Shown in pieces: positions 22,975-35,275 of a stretch of 64,000 nucleotides of DNA; the first letter of the stretch is position 1, and each line of letters starts with the position of its first letter. The stretch lies in contig CM051517.1 of NCBI GenBank assembly GCA_028015205.1, forward strand, positions 56,171,455-56,235,454, given 5' to 3'. The position numbers were made by a program, and so were the translations under genes. Below the pieces are notes generated by a model. The model did no database searches. It was not told the origin of the DNA and worked only from the letters and a program-made list of their open reading frames with translations. Source of the stretch: Mytilisepta virgata (taxonomy: Eukaryota > Mollusca > Bivalvia > Mytilida > Mytilidae).

Positions 22975-23240
22975 AGTTGGAAAAAATATTGGATAATATG
23001 ACTTGTTGTTCTCGATCGCTGGTTGGTGAAGGAAAATTCCATTCGATTTTCTCGATGCTTTTCGAAGATTACATAGCAACGTAAACGAACTACCGCTAAC
23101 GTCTGTATTCTGTGTAAAATTTGTATGCCTCTTAAAAAGATGTTACAGCATGGACAAAAAGTTTGGGTTCCTAATGGATCAAAGGGGATGATCAATTTAA
23201 AACTGCTGAAAGAATTAGAGAAACAGTCGTTTAATTACTT
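22975..23240 (+). other. Possible promoter plus first-exon relic, copy 2
   Basis: A diverged duplicate of 20,195-20,590: CTCGATCGCTGGTTGG, CCATTCGATTTTCTCGATGC, TTACATAGCAACGT and ACATGGACAAAAAGT-like blocks in the same order. ATG at 23,189 opens a peptide sharing NLxLLKELEKQ with copy 1, then similarity stops. A 95-codon minus-strand frame across it (22,908-23,195) is probably its shadow. Confidence 0.35.
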
Positions 23241-23880
23241 ATATTCTTATTCACATGTTCAACCGAACATAAAACATTTCTTTTCTATACATGGCTAAAG
23301 ACAGCATATCAAGTCACCGACGTTTAATAAATATAGACACCTATAAACTTTTTTTCAAAATCAAACATTTTCATAGCAGGTGTTATGCCTAAATCATAAC
23401 AGTTTTACAAAATACAAATAGATCATATTAAAATAAATATATGAAAATTAAAAAAACTACCTATTACAAAAATATATCTGACGGTACATACTTTATTTTC
23501 TTTTCTTTTTGTTAGAATAGATATGTGAAGACGAAAAACTAAATATCTAAAGTTGAAATAATCAATATAAAAACGGCAGAGATGTTTACTGGACGAATGC
23601 AAGCTCTCGAATGAATATTAACCATCCTAAATAACACGGGTACATTTACCCGTGCATATTTCTACGCCAAAAGCTAATTTAGCCATGCACCGAAAAGAAA
23701 TTAATTTCGCGAGCAGCGGATTATCATAATTTTCAATCTAGATCATCTGCTCGCAAAGGACGATTCTATATACATGTCACATTCACTGGTTATATACTTC
23801 GTAGTCATTTGAAATTCCCTTACGTCAATGGATCTGATAAATGTAAAAAAAAAAATAATCAATTGCTGGCATGTCTCACC
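23241..23880. other. Non-coding with one small hairpin
   Basis: A CACGGGTACATTTACCCGTG hairpin at about 23,636-23,655. Otherwise AT-rich sequence with no gene evidence. Confidence 0.4.
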
Positions 23881-23894
23881 TTGGTTGTCTGTCA

Positions 23895-24205
23895 GTCCGT
23901 TCGTCCGTCGGAAAGACCTTGGGTAGAAAACTTTCGCGAAAGTTTTCTTGGATTATACAAAAAGGAATGATTTTATATTTTGTCTGCAGTTTCATAATGT
24001 TGAGTTGTAGTATGTAGGCAATTTTTGGATCTGTCCTATAGCCACTTCCTGTTTGCCGATAGTTTAAAATTCAACAATACTCAAAACACTAGAAAAAAAT
24101 TCGTGAACGTTTTCTCGGCTTCTACAAAAAGGGAATGATTTTATATTTTGTCTGCAGCTTGATAATGTTGAGTTGTAGCTTGTAAAACATTTTTGGATCT
24201 GTTTT
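23895..24205 (-). repeat. Two inverted units of the ~165-bp CAGACAAAATATAAAATCAT repeat
   Basis: Two copies (to about 24,050 and 24,055-24,205) of the unit that is tandem on the other strand at 34,600-35,275 and single at 47,425-47,585. The block opens with a GTCCGTTCGTCCGTCGG tail, matching the GGACGGACGG end of the other arrays. Confidence 0.75.
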
Positions 24206-24524
24206 TGGTCTTGGTTTAAAAATAAGACTTGTATAATTATAAAAATATATATTCTCGGCATGTTGGAATACTTCACGCAGCATATTAAAAATGCATTAAA
24301 TAAAAAAACATACAATATTAATCCGAGTTTGTAACCAGGTGCGTTCTAGTATCAGATCTGGTACCGATTTTACGTAAATAGCGCAGTTGTGGCACCTTTT
24401 GGTCTATTCTAGTTCCTTTTACTCCATTTTTTTGTAAATAATAGCGCCCTAAACATTTGTTTCAGATTGGTTAACTTTCTAAAATTATTCCTCGTTAGGG
24501 TTAAGATGGTTTAATGAACTGGAT
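24206..24524. other. Spacer
   Basis: Non-coding, no features seen. Confidence 0.4.
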
Positions 24525-25081
24525 ATCCATGTATGGAACGCCACAGCTGCCTTATGGTAACTCCATATTATATCAAAACGTCTTTATAGTATATAAATTT
24601 ATCTTAGTGATATAGCAAATTGACAGAGTAGTATAGTCAAATGTCGTAATAGTATAGAAAATTTGCTTCATGTTATATCTCAACCCTTAATAGTATAAAA
24701 AAGTTGCTCAATGTTATATTGAGATGTCTTTATAGTATAAAATGAATCTTTGTGATATAGCAATATCACATATTATTATACTTCCTGTAAGAATGTCCTT
24801 CTATAGTTAAATTACTCTATTTTTGCATAGTTTTTAAAAGAAATATATAGCGTTAACTGCACTATGCGAAAATAGTATGTCTTGCTGTTGCAATAGACTA
24901 TTGATTTTAACGTCAATCATTGTTTGATTTCACGCGAAAAGGCGGAGCTTTGTTGCATTGACAGACAAGTGGGCTGGACTTATTAGCCTGATCATATGTG
25001 CGCTTGAAATAACGATGTTATAAACCACTAATTAAAGTCGCTTAATGATTATACTGTCGTCTGCAAAAAAACAAAACAAGC

Positions 25082-25300
25082 ATGATGTCGCGGTTTGGTC
25101 AAGACGACCCTACAACATTTAGAAAAGAGAACTCTAAGTCCAAGAAAACTGGTCAACAAACAAATTTTGCTGTTAAAGTTTCGTCAGATTTCATTGTTGA
25201 AAGAGGTATGGAAATTGACATTTTGGAAGCCACAAAAAAGGCATTTTTTACATTGAAATACACTATTGTCACTATTCAAAATAGTAAACAGTCAGTATAA
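25082..25300 (+). CDS. Unrecognised 72-codon frame inside the hAT-like element
   Basis: Starts ATGATGTCGCGG after about 180 bases of promoter-like sequence and ends just before the nested fold-back. The peptide is hydrophilic at the start (QDDPTTFRKENSKSKKTGQQ) and more structured later (SDFIVERGMEIDILEATKKA). Base composition is richer in GC than the surrounding transposon repeats. That contrast suggests a captured piece of a cellular gene, perhaps a first exon, but I recognise no family. It may equally be a chance frame. Confidence 0.35.
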   Translation: MMSRFGQDDPTTFRKENSKSKKTGQQTNFAVKVSSDFIVERGMEIDILEATKKAFFTLKYTIVTIQNSKQSV

Positions 25301-25310
25301 TAATGATATT

Positions 25311-25444
25311 AATGTTGTGTTTAACATTGACTATGGAAAATAGTAGCCAGGGTTTGAGACAATAGTGCACTCCCCTTCGGGTCGTGCACTATTGTCTCTC
25401 ACCCTGGCTACTATTTTCACATAGTCAATGTTAAACACAACATT
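25311..25444. mobile_element. Near-perfect 60-bp-arm fold-back nested in the hAT-like element
   Basis: Left arm 25,311-25,370 and right arm 25,384-25,444 pair almost without mismatch (AATGTTGTGTTTAACATTGA on one side, its complement on the other). The 13-base middle contains CCCTTCGGG, which can itself form a short stem with a TTCG cap. The strong match implies recent origin or active maintenance. Confidence 0.85.
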
Positions 25445-25750
25445 ATTATATAAATAGTATAATGACAAATCAGTATGAAAAGGTAGCTCCATGTTATATC
25501 AAGATGTCTTCATAGTATAAAAGAATATCTTCATGACAAAGTGAAATGACAGAATAGTATGAAAAGGTAACGCCATATTATATGAAAACGTCTTTATAGT
25601 ATATAAATATATCTTAGTGATATAGCAAATTGACAGAGTAGTATATTCAAATGTCGTCATAGTATAGAAAATTTGCTTCATGTTATATCTCAACCCTTAA
25701 TGATATGATTATCGTTATCATAAGGCAGCTGTGGCGTTCCATATCCATGT

Positions 25751-26237
25751 AGTCATCTGTAATATGGTGTACACATACATGTACATTTCGTCGTAGTGGA
25801 ATGATACAGGAAAATCATAGTTGCTGTAATTGGTCAAGTAAAAAATTTCCCACTAATGAGACAGCCCAGTAGCTATTTTTACCCATGTGAAATATCCTTG
25901 TCTTTCCCGTGGGTGAGATAAGAATTTCACGCTTGTTTTCCCGCAAAATTTTCGCGGTTCCAACAATCGTGATTATTTACTGTTTGAGCGATATTTAACA
26001 AATAGTTTGAGTTTTTATTAGTCTTACCTATTCCATATTGTCCATATCGTTTTGTATTTAAAGGTTTCACTCTTCGGTGGCTTGAATTATTCAAAATACA
26101 TCCAATACACAAAAACACATACACATCACACACAAAATGTACATAACGCACTACTTTCATGGGGAGATAACTCCTACGCATAGAATACGCTGTATGACAC
26201 ACTTGCTTGAGTAAATATTAGTGAGAAAAAGGATCAA
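25751..26237. other. Spacer
   Basis: No gene or clear repeat. Confidence 0.35.
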
Positions 26238-26341
26238 AACACCGGTGTTAAAGTGCAAGACGGAAAAATCTCAGAACCCACGTGAAAGATCTTTCCCTTG
26301 GGTGTCTGAGATTTTTCCGTCTTGCACTTTCACCGGTGTTA
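26238..26341. repeat. ~104-bp palindrome
   Basis: Arms with AACACCGGTGTTAAAGTGCA and its diverged complement, also sharing GACGGAAAAATCTCAGA. An inner GAAAGATCTTTC completes the fold. A 123-codon frame running over it depends on a GTG start and is not credible as a protein. Confidence 0.8.
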
Positions 26342-26344
26342 GAT

Positions 26345-29300
26345 TCTTATATTCTCATCTAGAACGACCTTGCCAATTTCATTTAAACTTGATATTCGGC
26401 ATTTGTTGCATGTTCTCTGGTCTAGTTTTGCTCATTCTGTTTCAGACTGACAGTTATTACCAATTACCAGTACTTGTTTGCAATCTATCAGATCATTTTC
26501 TTTTATGGCAAAATGAACAGGAAATGGTGAGAAAGTTAAAACAAAATGCTAGGGGTCTTCTTCATGTTGATTTAAGGGGTGAGCTTCTTTAATGTAGGGG
26601 AGGGGGATCCCCGTGGAAGACCTTTCAGTGACCTTCAAGATGAATCACAGAGACAAGGGCGGTGTTCACTTGCTTTTTTGTATTATGTTACATTATTAAA
26701 TATGTAAATGTTATGTGTATCCGGATTTTATACGGATAATTTCTGTTTTTAGACGAAGTACGGCGGGCGGGCAAGCAGCTTAAATCCGGTTTGCTTCTTG
26801 TCTTTATTTTTTGAAAAACTATGAACTAAATAGTACTAATAGGTGATAATTGTTTAATCTTGAACCATTAGTTCAAAATACTATTATGCATACCGTACAA
26901 CCGACTCTTTGATTGAAACCCGGCGGATATGGTCAAACACCGCTGTTGTCATTCAGCACAGAGATGGAATTTTAGCATTTTTGTTCTAATTTCTTTATTT
27001 CTTGAATGAAAAATCTAATAAATATAATCGAAACAAATCAACATAGTTAATGATAATCAAAGTAAGTTTTTCACTCTTAATTCGGGATTTTGAACAAAAT
27101 ATTTATTTATTTCCCCTTTTCAATCATCGATGAGATTTTAAGATGACAATCAAACAAAGAATACTTAGAAGAACTATTCGTAAATAGCATGTGCAATTTT
27201 CAAGTCTTAAATCGTTGCAGTTATGCTTTTGGAATGGAATTTAACAAGGTACCTTTGGATAAGAACAGAGACATATTGTTTTATATGTCTTTGATAAGAA
27301 TTATGTTACCTTGACGTAAAAAAAATGTGGTAAATATAAGAATTAAACCTTTTATCAATACATGTTTGTGTAAGTGATTGCCATATAAGACAATCAATCG
27401 AAACAGGAACCAGACAAATTTGTCTCTTCCCAAACACATTAATATTAATGTTTTAAATTGCGGATACAACTAACAACTACAAATATTATAGTTTCAAAAT
27501 AGTATCATTACCAAATTATTTCAAATATTTTGTACAGAATCGCGTCGTTGCGCTTCAGTTTATCTTTAATTTGCAGAAAATATATGATTACCAAATTAAT
27601 ATTTAATTGTTTTTTAATTAGTAGTTGATTGTTTTCAATTTTATGTGGCTCCAATTTCAATAGTTATATAATCAACAATTACTTGTTTGATTCTTTGTTA
27701 ACAAAAAAAAAAAACCGCTATATATCAAAGTGAAAATATTCAATTACAAGACAAATACAATTATACTGAATCGAGTTTTACACATGGCCATATCACACCG
27801 TCCAACCGACTGTATCATTTGTTCAAACCCGACTGATGCGTACACGTGGTCCCATGAGTTATCATGTATATATATATTTCAATTCACATGTTAAACACGT
27901 ACATTTGTATTTTTTCATTTCGGAAATTTCTCACCCCTCATTTATTTGTCTGCAACGATAAAACTTATCTGAAGGCTTTGCTTATTGAATACAATAAATG
28001 AATAAGGAGATTCGGCTTTGGTTGCCAAATAGGATCACTTTCTCGTGTATTTTTTTCAATCATACCTGTTATTTTAATATATGTTTTTTCAATACTTACC
28101 ATTTTATATCTGGTATAATCCATTATTAACGTTATACGGTATATAAAGTACAGTGTGTAAAGAGCACTCATGGGACCCAAGAAATGTGCCCTTCATGAGC
28201 ATGTGCCCTTTATACAGAGGTTAATTTTACCAGTTTTGTTCATACCAGGGACATTTTCTTAATGTCCTTTATAGACAGTGATTTGCTATATAGAGGTGCC
28301 CTTTAAAGCAGATTGGAGTTTATTTTAATATTTAAAAAAATGGAAATTAAATACATAATCATCAACTTTTATACCCATAAATATCGTGAATAAAACTGTT
28401 TTGGTTAATTGTCAAACCTTTCTGTTGGAATATTGACACGAAGAACATTCAGAACCAAACCTATTACATGTATAATGTTATTTGAAAGGGGATACATGTA
28501 TTAACTAAGTTCAGCAGAAAATCGTCTCATTAATTAAGCTATATGTTTAGATGTGTAATTGTTTAGCTATTAGGTTGTTATTATTAGCAAATCTTAAAGA
28601 AAATATACTAGGCTATATCCTGATAAAGGCATTTAAGATCTGTTTGAAAATGAAGTCAACAAAAATCAAAGGAACATTCAATGGCTCTAATTCTTTGAAA
28701 GATCCTATTTGGATACTCTCCATGAAAATATTATTTTGATATAAGGCCCATATCTTAATATAACTTTACTCATGTTGTCGGGATTGACAGTTCAACTATA
28801 ACAAAAATGAATCACTAAATACTGACGAAATTTGGCCCCCAAATTGATCCAGACATCGAACAAAATTTTAAGCGATTTTTTTGCCGTATTCATGTGTAAA
28901 AGTTGGTCGTAGTGATTATATTGTTTAGTTGACATGGTAGTTGAAAGCATGACCTTCGGCTGAATATGCCCCCCCCATGATCATTTAACATATAGTTTGT
29001 TCCAGTTGAAAAAGTATTTACTTTATGTTTTTGTTCATATAACTTTCAGCTGTCCTAGACATTGTATTTGAGAACTGCTGGACGGGACGCCAAAGACTAT
29101 ATGTAACACAACACAATTTCGATAGCTCAAATAACCCCGTCAGTACAATAATATCCATATACATGTAGCAGATATAGAACTAAATTAGAGGATAAGTAAT
29201 GAAATAGCTCCTTCCTTAGACGAAGTGGACGCAAATTCTTGTCGACTGACAAGTAAAAAGATGTTTTTGTCAAATTGAGCCAGTAATCCTAGAAATTAGA

Positions 29301-31860
29301 GGAAAAGGTTTCACAATGGTAAAGGATGGATCACATGTCTATGTAAAACTGACAATGACTGATATTTATTTATTTATTTTGAATTTCAACTCATTTTTAT
29401 GACTGAAATATATCTATGTTTAAGAAAGTCGCAAACAATCTTTAACTCATTACCGCTGCCCCCCCCCCCCTCCCCCTTCCAAAGTACAGAAGAAGATTTA
29501 AAGTCGTCTTGGCTAGCCAACTGTAAACCTACATGTATGTCTATCGACGACAAATTTAATAGCAACATTCTAACCTTTATTACATGACATAAATAGTATT
29601 TATCAATATCTTTATCTTTATCAAAATATCATTAATTATATCAAATGGTTGATACAGTAGGATCCGATATAAAATCTAAAAAATTAATAACCCATGAGGG
29701 ATATGCTTGGGAATGTGGAAACATCTTTATGTCAATCGATTCTCTTCAAAGGAAAGGTAGCATGCGGTAATGAAATTGTTATCAATCTGAAGATCGATAT
29801 AAGTATAATTACTCTTTTGTCTTCAAATTCCAATACTCCAATTCTTTGAAGGACTTACCTGACTGGTAAATATTTAAAATTGGCATACAAAAAAAAATAC
29901 TTACATCACTTTTATACTTCATGGGCATGGTTTACTGTAGTCTATCGTAGTTATTTATCATGGGTGCAAAATTTCTACCATCTTTGTACTAAGAAAATAA
30001 ACTGCACGTTCTATTGAACCTCTAGTTTATTTCAAATACATGACATAATTTTGCTGTCAGCATTAATTTCAGCTTATAAGAAATTTCAATCCCATGTGAA
30101 CGAGCATGATTAAGCGAGACTTCCAACATAAATGAAAATATCGCAAGTTGAATGGAACGAAAACGTCGGAGAAATCTTGCTATAAGAAATAAATTTTTCT
30201 AATGTTATGCTGCGAAAAAAAATCCAAAATCAGAGACCACTGCCATCAAATCCTGCCCAATTCTCTCTCTAATTCATAACAATTAATTGTTAAATGTTTA
30301 CAATATGCATGCACTGAGAGTAATTTCAAAATTTGGGGATTGTGATTGGACGAAATATTTCCCGTTTGATGCCTGTACATTACCCCACTTAGATACATAT
30401 ATACTGTTATAATTAATAAAAATTATAGAAAAAAATGTTCTGAACTAATATTGGCTATGAAAGAGATTGAAAATTAGTATTTAATTAACTAAAATTAAAC
30501 AAAAACACAACAAGAAAAATATATTACAGAAAATCACATTTTTATATTTTTGAAACAAAACATAATAGTGAGAATATTTAACATTATCTATTGTTATGCA
30601 TGAGAAAGGTCAGCAGGCGTGCACATGGTGGTTCCATGTTTGTTTATTACGCATGCTACATGTTCACATCTTTAGAATTAATTGTTTGCGTGACGACAAA
30701 CGAACGTATATCAAATATGTACATGTTTTGTTTGATTTGAGTATTGCAATATACTTCTTGTCTTGTAAGTAATTGTATTTTCTATAATACATGCAAGATC
30801 AAACAGGGCAATAGACCGTTAGATCTAGGATGACTGTTTGCTGTCGTTGCTATTAGTTTTTTTAGCAGATGCATATAGACTATTACCGGTAGTGTTGTTA
30901 TTTGTCCGCACTGGCATTGAATAACAGTTAACAGGTTAACTCTTAAAGGTTCTCTCTAATGCATAAACAACTGGTTATTGTTTTTACAATATATGGAATA
31001 TTTCAAAATTTTGGAAATATGATTCGATGAACCCGTTAGGTTTTATTGTTCATGTTTTGGCGTTCCAAAATTTTCTCCATGAGTCTACCTGGTAAAGAAG
31101 GTTCATCAAGAAATGGACATCGTATGCAAAAGAAATGTTACATTAGTTTTTTTTAACAACAATATAATTATTAAAGTCCTCCAGACGAAGTTTGTAAGAT
31201 TAAGCATGACGATGCTATGTTTAAATATACATCTTTTGTATACAATATTGATGTAAAACTTACGGGCTGAAAATCCATATTTTAATACAAGTGGAGACAA
31301 CTCCTATGATGATGCATTTTAATATTTTGTAAATGTTATAAGTATTTATGATATATAAATCTTAGTTGGAATAATTTTGTATTAATGTTTCATCTCTAGT
31401 GGTTTTGAGTGATGAGCATGGGGATAATATTTTGGTATATATATTATTTTATCACATATTTTATTGAAATAACGCGGATTTGCATATGTAATAAAAGCAT
31501 TATCTACCCTCGTATGATGTGTTATCTGCCCCCTCGTGAGCCCCACCGACGTCACTTCCGCTCAGCTGTAAATAATTGTCTGATCATTATTTATGGTGCA
31601 TTAACCGTTCATAAATTTTCTAAGCAGTTATTAATATAGGGTTATACAATCTATTTGTAGATCTCGGGCGAAAACACAGGACCTGAAGTTGCATTAATTT
31701 GTTAGAAAAGAAATAACACTGTTTAATAGCTGTAGCATTGTTAATGTGCACCTTATATTCAGGGATGTCAAAAACCTGAAAAACTTGCTGGAAGATTGGA
31801 AAATCTAATTCAACAGTAACAATTGTTTCTTGGTAGTGGCAAACATGTGATAAATAGATT
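26345..31860. other. 5.5 kb of AT-rich non-coding DNA
   Basis: No convincing exon or long repeat. Minor items: a degenerate GTGCCCTTTATA repeat near 28,185-28,315; C tracts near 28,970 and 29,460-29,472; a weak repeat of the TTCTCTCTAATTCATAAC type at about 30,260 and 30,950. Small genes split over tiny exons could be missed here. Confidence 0.35.
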
Positions 31861-31863
31861 AAT

Positions 31864-31975
31864 ATATGGTCGTTTTCATATTTCCCGTATTATCAGCCCT
31901 CGACTGATATCGTCACGAGGGCTTTATATCAAGATCTCGGGTTGATAACAAGGGCAATATGAAAAAGACCATGTA
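31864..31975. repeat. Imperfect fold-back (TATGGTCGTTTTCATATT type)
   Basis: Left arm 31,864-31,900 and right arm 31,935-31,975 pair imperfectly. A related but more decayed hairpin with CTCGGGTTGATA is at about 54,690-54,795. Confidence 0.65.
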
Positions 31976-32169
31976 TAAATATAATTATTACATTGTAACT
32001 GGTGATTTACCGAAAGTATCCGAGTGAACGTAAATCACACGTGAATTGCCGATATTTAACTCTAGGAAGTGAAGTCACAATTGCCGCAGAGAGATACTAA
32101 AAAACATAGTCCGTTTTATTTTAGTTTATTTCTACTAAAATTCTAATTTCTGAACAATGTACTAATAAA

Positions 32170-32320
32170 AAGTATAACTAATCGCTGAATTAAAATACCG
32201 GAAATAAACAACTTGTAAATGAACTACGTACAGCTCCAAATAATTCTCATGATTTATTGTGTAGTTCAGTCACGCGTTTTTTATTTCTGGTATTTGAATA
32301 CAGCGATTACTTATACTATA
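32170..32320. repeat. Imperfect fold-back (AGTATAACTAATCGCTGAAT type)
   Basis: Left arm 32,170-32,212 pairs with right arm 32,278-32,320. Its inner part carries GAACTACGTA and GTAGTTCAG, which extend the fold. Confidence 0.6.
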
Positions 32321-32814
32321 ATTCTTGGATGTATAGATGGTAGAGAGGGTGCTCAGTATCAAATTAATGCAATGTACTTTTTTGCATGAGACTTCCTCAG
32401 GTATGTTCATGATCAAATCTTTGTAAATCCAAAAATAAAATTTAAGCAGTCGGTGATCGATTTCTTGGCTTCAATAAATCATGATAAATCCAAAAGGAAA
32501 TTAGTCTGCAGGATCACTGATATATTTACTCTTAATTATCTTTTTATCTGCCAAGTCATGGCGCTAATACTTTCTAAAACATTTAAAACTTCCTTGCCTG
32601 ATAGTTTTGTAACATAATTTTGAGAATCAATTGACATGTAATCAATAATCGATTTTTTACGTGAAGGATATAGTACATGAGATCATTTATAATTAATCAT
32701 TATTTAAAAGTTACAAGGTCTTTGCAAACAGATATCTCGCTGCTTCTGTCAAATGTATAACCGGGTACCTTACTCTGCTTACTTACATTAATCAACGATG
32801 GTCTGAATAGTTAA

Positions 32815-33181
32815 GGATGCTCGCTGGTCATGTTTTGGTCTTTTTTGTCAGATTTTCGGAATCCTCGGGTTTTATCCATTTCTTAAACATGAAATTTTTT
32901 GCTCATGAACCCCCACTTTTTCTTTTATAATTGAATCATATATACCTTAAATTTTATGAAATTCTTTTTATTTTTGCATACATATTTGAGAGACTGAAGT
33001 TGTCAATGCAAAGACAATGAAAATTCCAGAGAAAACACATTTCTTGCAAATTTTCAAGGCCTTATAGCTCTGAAATGAGCACATGAACCTATATTGTTTT
33101 TATTTTACTATTCATATATTGTCTCAAACTAAAACATCTATTTCAAATCCTATTTATTTCCTATTAGACCAGCGATCATCC
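32815..33181. mobile_element. 367-bp MITE with TTAA target sites
   Basis: Ends GGATGCTCGCTGGTC and (inverted) GGATGATCGCTGGTC are flanked by TTAA on each side (32,811-32,814 and 33,182-33,185). TTAA duplication fits piggyBac or Kolobok type families. No coding capacity. Confidence 0.75.
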
Positions 33182-33648
33182 TTAAGCTGGCAATATCCGA
33201 TAAGTATATGGATAATATTCATTTATAGAGAACCTAATGATATTCGTTCCTAGCATGCTTACCTATTGTAAAAAATGTTACTAAATTTATCCTGAACACT
33301 ACTCTTTTCGTGATCTACTGTGAAAGACTTATTATTCGTGGAACACCAATTTTCTGACATATAAATCCACGAATTTAAGAACCCAACGAAATATGATTTG
33401 TTCATACAACATTATATGTTGGTTGTGCCGTAAATAGTCACATACAAGTTCATATCAATCAAATTAAATGAGGTCACGAATTGTGCTTTAAAGCAAGTCT
33501 ACGGGATAGTATTTTTTTTTATTTAACTACTAAATTTAAATAGTTCAATTCGCAAAACAATGATATTAAGAATTCAAGAATAATTATGCTCTTTTTCCCC
33601 AATCCACGAAAATTGATGTCAACAAAAATAACTGGATTCATAGTATAT

Positions 33649-33780
33649 TATGTATGTATGTATGTATGTATGTATGTATGTATGTATGTATGTATGTATG
33701 TATGTATGTATGTATTTACTAGTATGTATGTATGTATGTGCCGGTAGGGCATTATGTATGTATGTATGTATGTATGTATG
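33649..33780. repeat. TATG microsatellite in three blocks
   Basis: Runs of (TATG)n at 33,649-33,716, about 33,723-33,739 and 33,755-33,780, separated by short non-repeat pieces (TGCCGGTAGGGCAT). The overlapping tyrosine/methionine-rich and histidine-rich frames on both strands are artefacts of it. Confidence 0.95.
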
Positions 33781-34084
33781 TGCCGGGAGGGGCATTTGCA
33801 AAAAATACCAGTCGAGAGACGTGAAATGTCCCGAGCCCAACGAAACAATCGAAACAATAGAGTCAGGATACATTTGGTGTATTGTTTACTTGGCACAAAC
33901 ACTGAACAGTGGTAGAGTTAAACAGGTTTAATTGTTACCAATACTTATCACTGATTTATCCTGGCATGAATGTTGATGGTTGAGGCTGTTTTCATAGAAC
34001 ATTTTTTCTTACAAGAAGGTTCTCGAAAAAAACGTAAAAAATAACAAGACGAGCCGATTTTCAATATTGCAAATGTTTTAAATC

Positions 34085-34465
34085 AGTTAAGGTATTCTGA
34101 CCTCCCTAAAAAATTACCACTGTTCTCTTTGCTACTTTTAAAGTTGCTATGGTATTTTAACATTCTTATCGTGGAAATGACCAAACTCTTTGCTATAAAC
34201 TGCTTTATTCAGCTATGATGTACTTTATCATGAAAATATGACCTCCCCACTCTTTGCTTTAGTTTTAAATTGGTTATGTTATTCTGATCTCCTTATCATG
34301 TGAAATTAAGCTTACCTCCCCGATCTAAAGTTTTAAATTGGCTATGGTATTCTAATTTCCGTTACATGGAAAAATTACCTCCCCTCTCTTTGCCAATGTT
34401 TAAATTGGCTATCGTATTCTGGACTCCCCATCATGGATAATGACCTCCAGCCTCTTTGTACATGT
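34085..34465. repeat. Six diverged ~62-bp tandem units
   Basis: The unit holds AAATTGGCTATGGTATTCTG, then CTCCCCATCATGGAAA, then TGACCTCCCCTCTCTTTGC. The same unit recurs at 35,700-36,290 and, shortened, at 47,600-47,900. Confidence 0.8.
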
Positions 34466-34599
34466 TTTAAATCTTTTGATACCAATTTTAATGCAGAAAA
34501 TGTCCATATTTCATGCGATTTACGACTCATCTGGACTAAAATGTTGAAAAAACCAAAAAAATAATCTAAACCCGGACCTGCGTCGCAGCATGCAATTAA

Positions 34600-35275
34600 T
34601 TGATCGGCAAACAGGATTTGGGTGCACGACAGATCCAAAATGTGCTTCCACGCTACAACTTAACATTATCAAGCTGCAGACAAAATATAAAATCATTCCC
34701 TTGTGTAAATGCCAAGAAAACTTTCACGAACATTTTTCTAGTGTTTTGAGTGTTGTTGAATTTTTAACTATCGGCAAACATGAAATGGCTGCACGACAGA
34801 TCCAAAAATTGCTTACACACTGCAATTTAACATTATGAAGCAGCAGACAAAAAATTAAAATCATTCCCTTCCGTAGAAGCCAAGAAAACTTTTTTCTAGT
34901 GTTTTTAATATTGTTGAATTCTATACTATTGGCAAACAGGGTGTGACTGCACGACAGATCCAAAAAGTGCTTACATGCTACAACTCAACATTATCAAGCT
35001 GCAGACAAAATATAAAATCATGCCATTATGCAGAAGCCAAGAAAACTTCCACGAAAATTTTTCTAGTGTTTTGAGTATTGTTGAATTTTAAACTATCTGC
35101 AAACAGGACGTGGCTGACAACAGATCCAAAAATTGATTACACGCTACAATTCAACATTATGAAGCTGCAGACAAAATATAAAATGATTCCCTTCTGTAGA
35201 AGCCAAGAAAACATTCTCTGAAGTTTCCTACCCAAATTCTTTCGGACGGACGGACGGACAGATTAGATAAAGAGG
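34600..35275 (+). repeat. Four tandem ~165-bp units ending in GGACGGACGGAC
   Basis: Each unit has GACAGATCCAAAA, AACATTATGAAGCTGCAGAC, AAAATATAAAATCATTCCCT and GCCAAGAAAACTTTCACGAA boxes. The array closes with CGGACGGACGGACGGAC at about 35,243-35,260. Small frames inside are chance. Confidence 0.85.

Larger units (their letters stand above)
24533..25742. mobile_element. 1.2-kb hAT-like non-autonomous element with 8-bp target duplication
   Basis: Inverted ends ATGGAACGCCACAGCTGCCT and its complement match over about 29 bp with one or two differences. They are flanked on both sides by the exact 8-mer ATCCATGT (24,525-24,532 and 25,743-25,750). An 8-bp duplication fits hAT (also P or Merlin-like) insertion. 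Just inside both ends are direct ~110-bp subrepeats built on ATAGTATA and GTGATATAGCAA. The centre holds a different, GC-richer segment (about 24,885-25,305) with a 72-codon frame, then a nested fold-back. No transposase is present. Confidence 0.85.

Noticed and set aside
22908..23195. 95-codon minus-strand frame
   Set aside because: Overlaps the duplicated block whose other copy lacks the frame; no motif.
26221..26592. 123-codon frame
   Set aside because: Starts at GTG and runs over a palindrome; no protein-like features.
33619..33931. Overlapping 84-93-codon frames rich in Tyr-Ile-His or Met-Tyr-Val-Cys
   Set aside because: They are direct translations of the TATG microsatellite in several frames.
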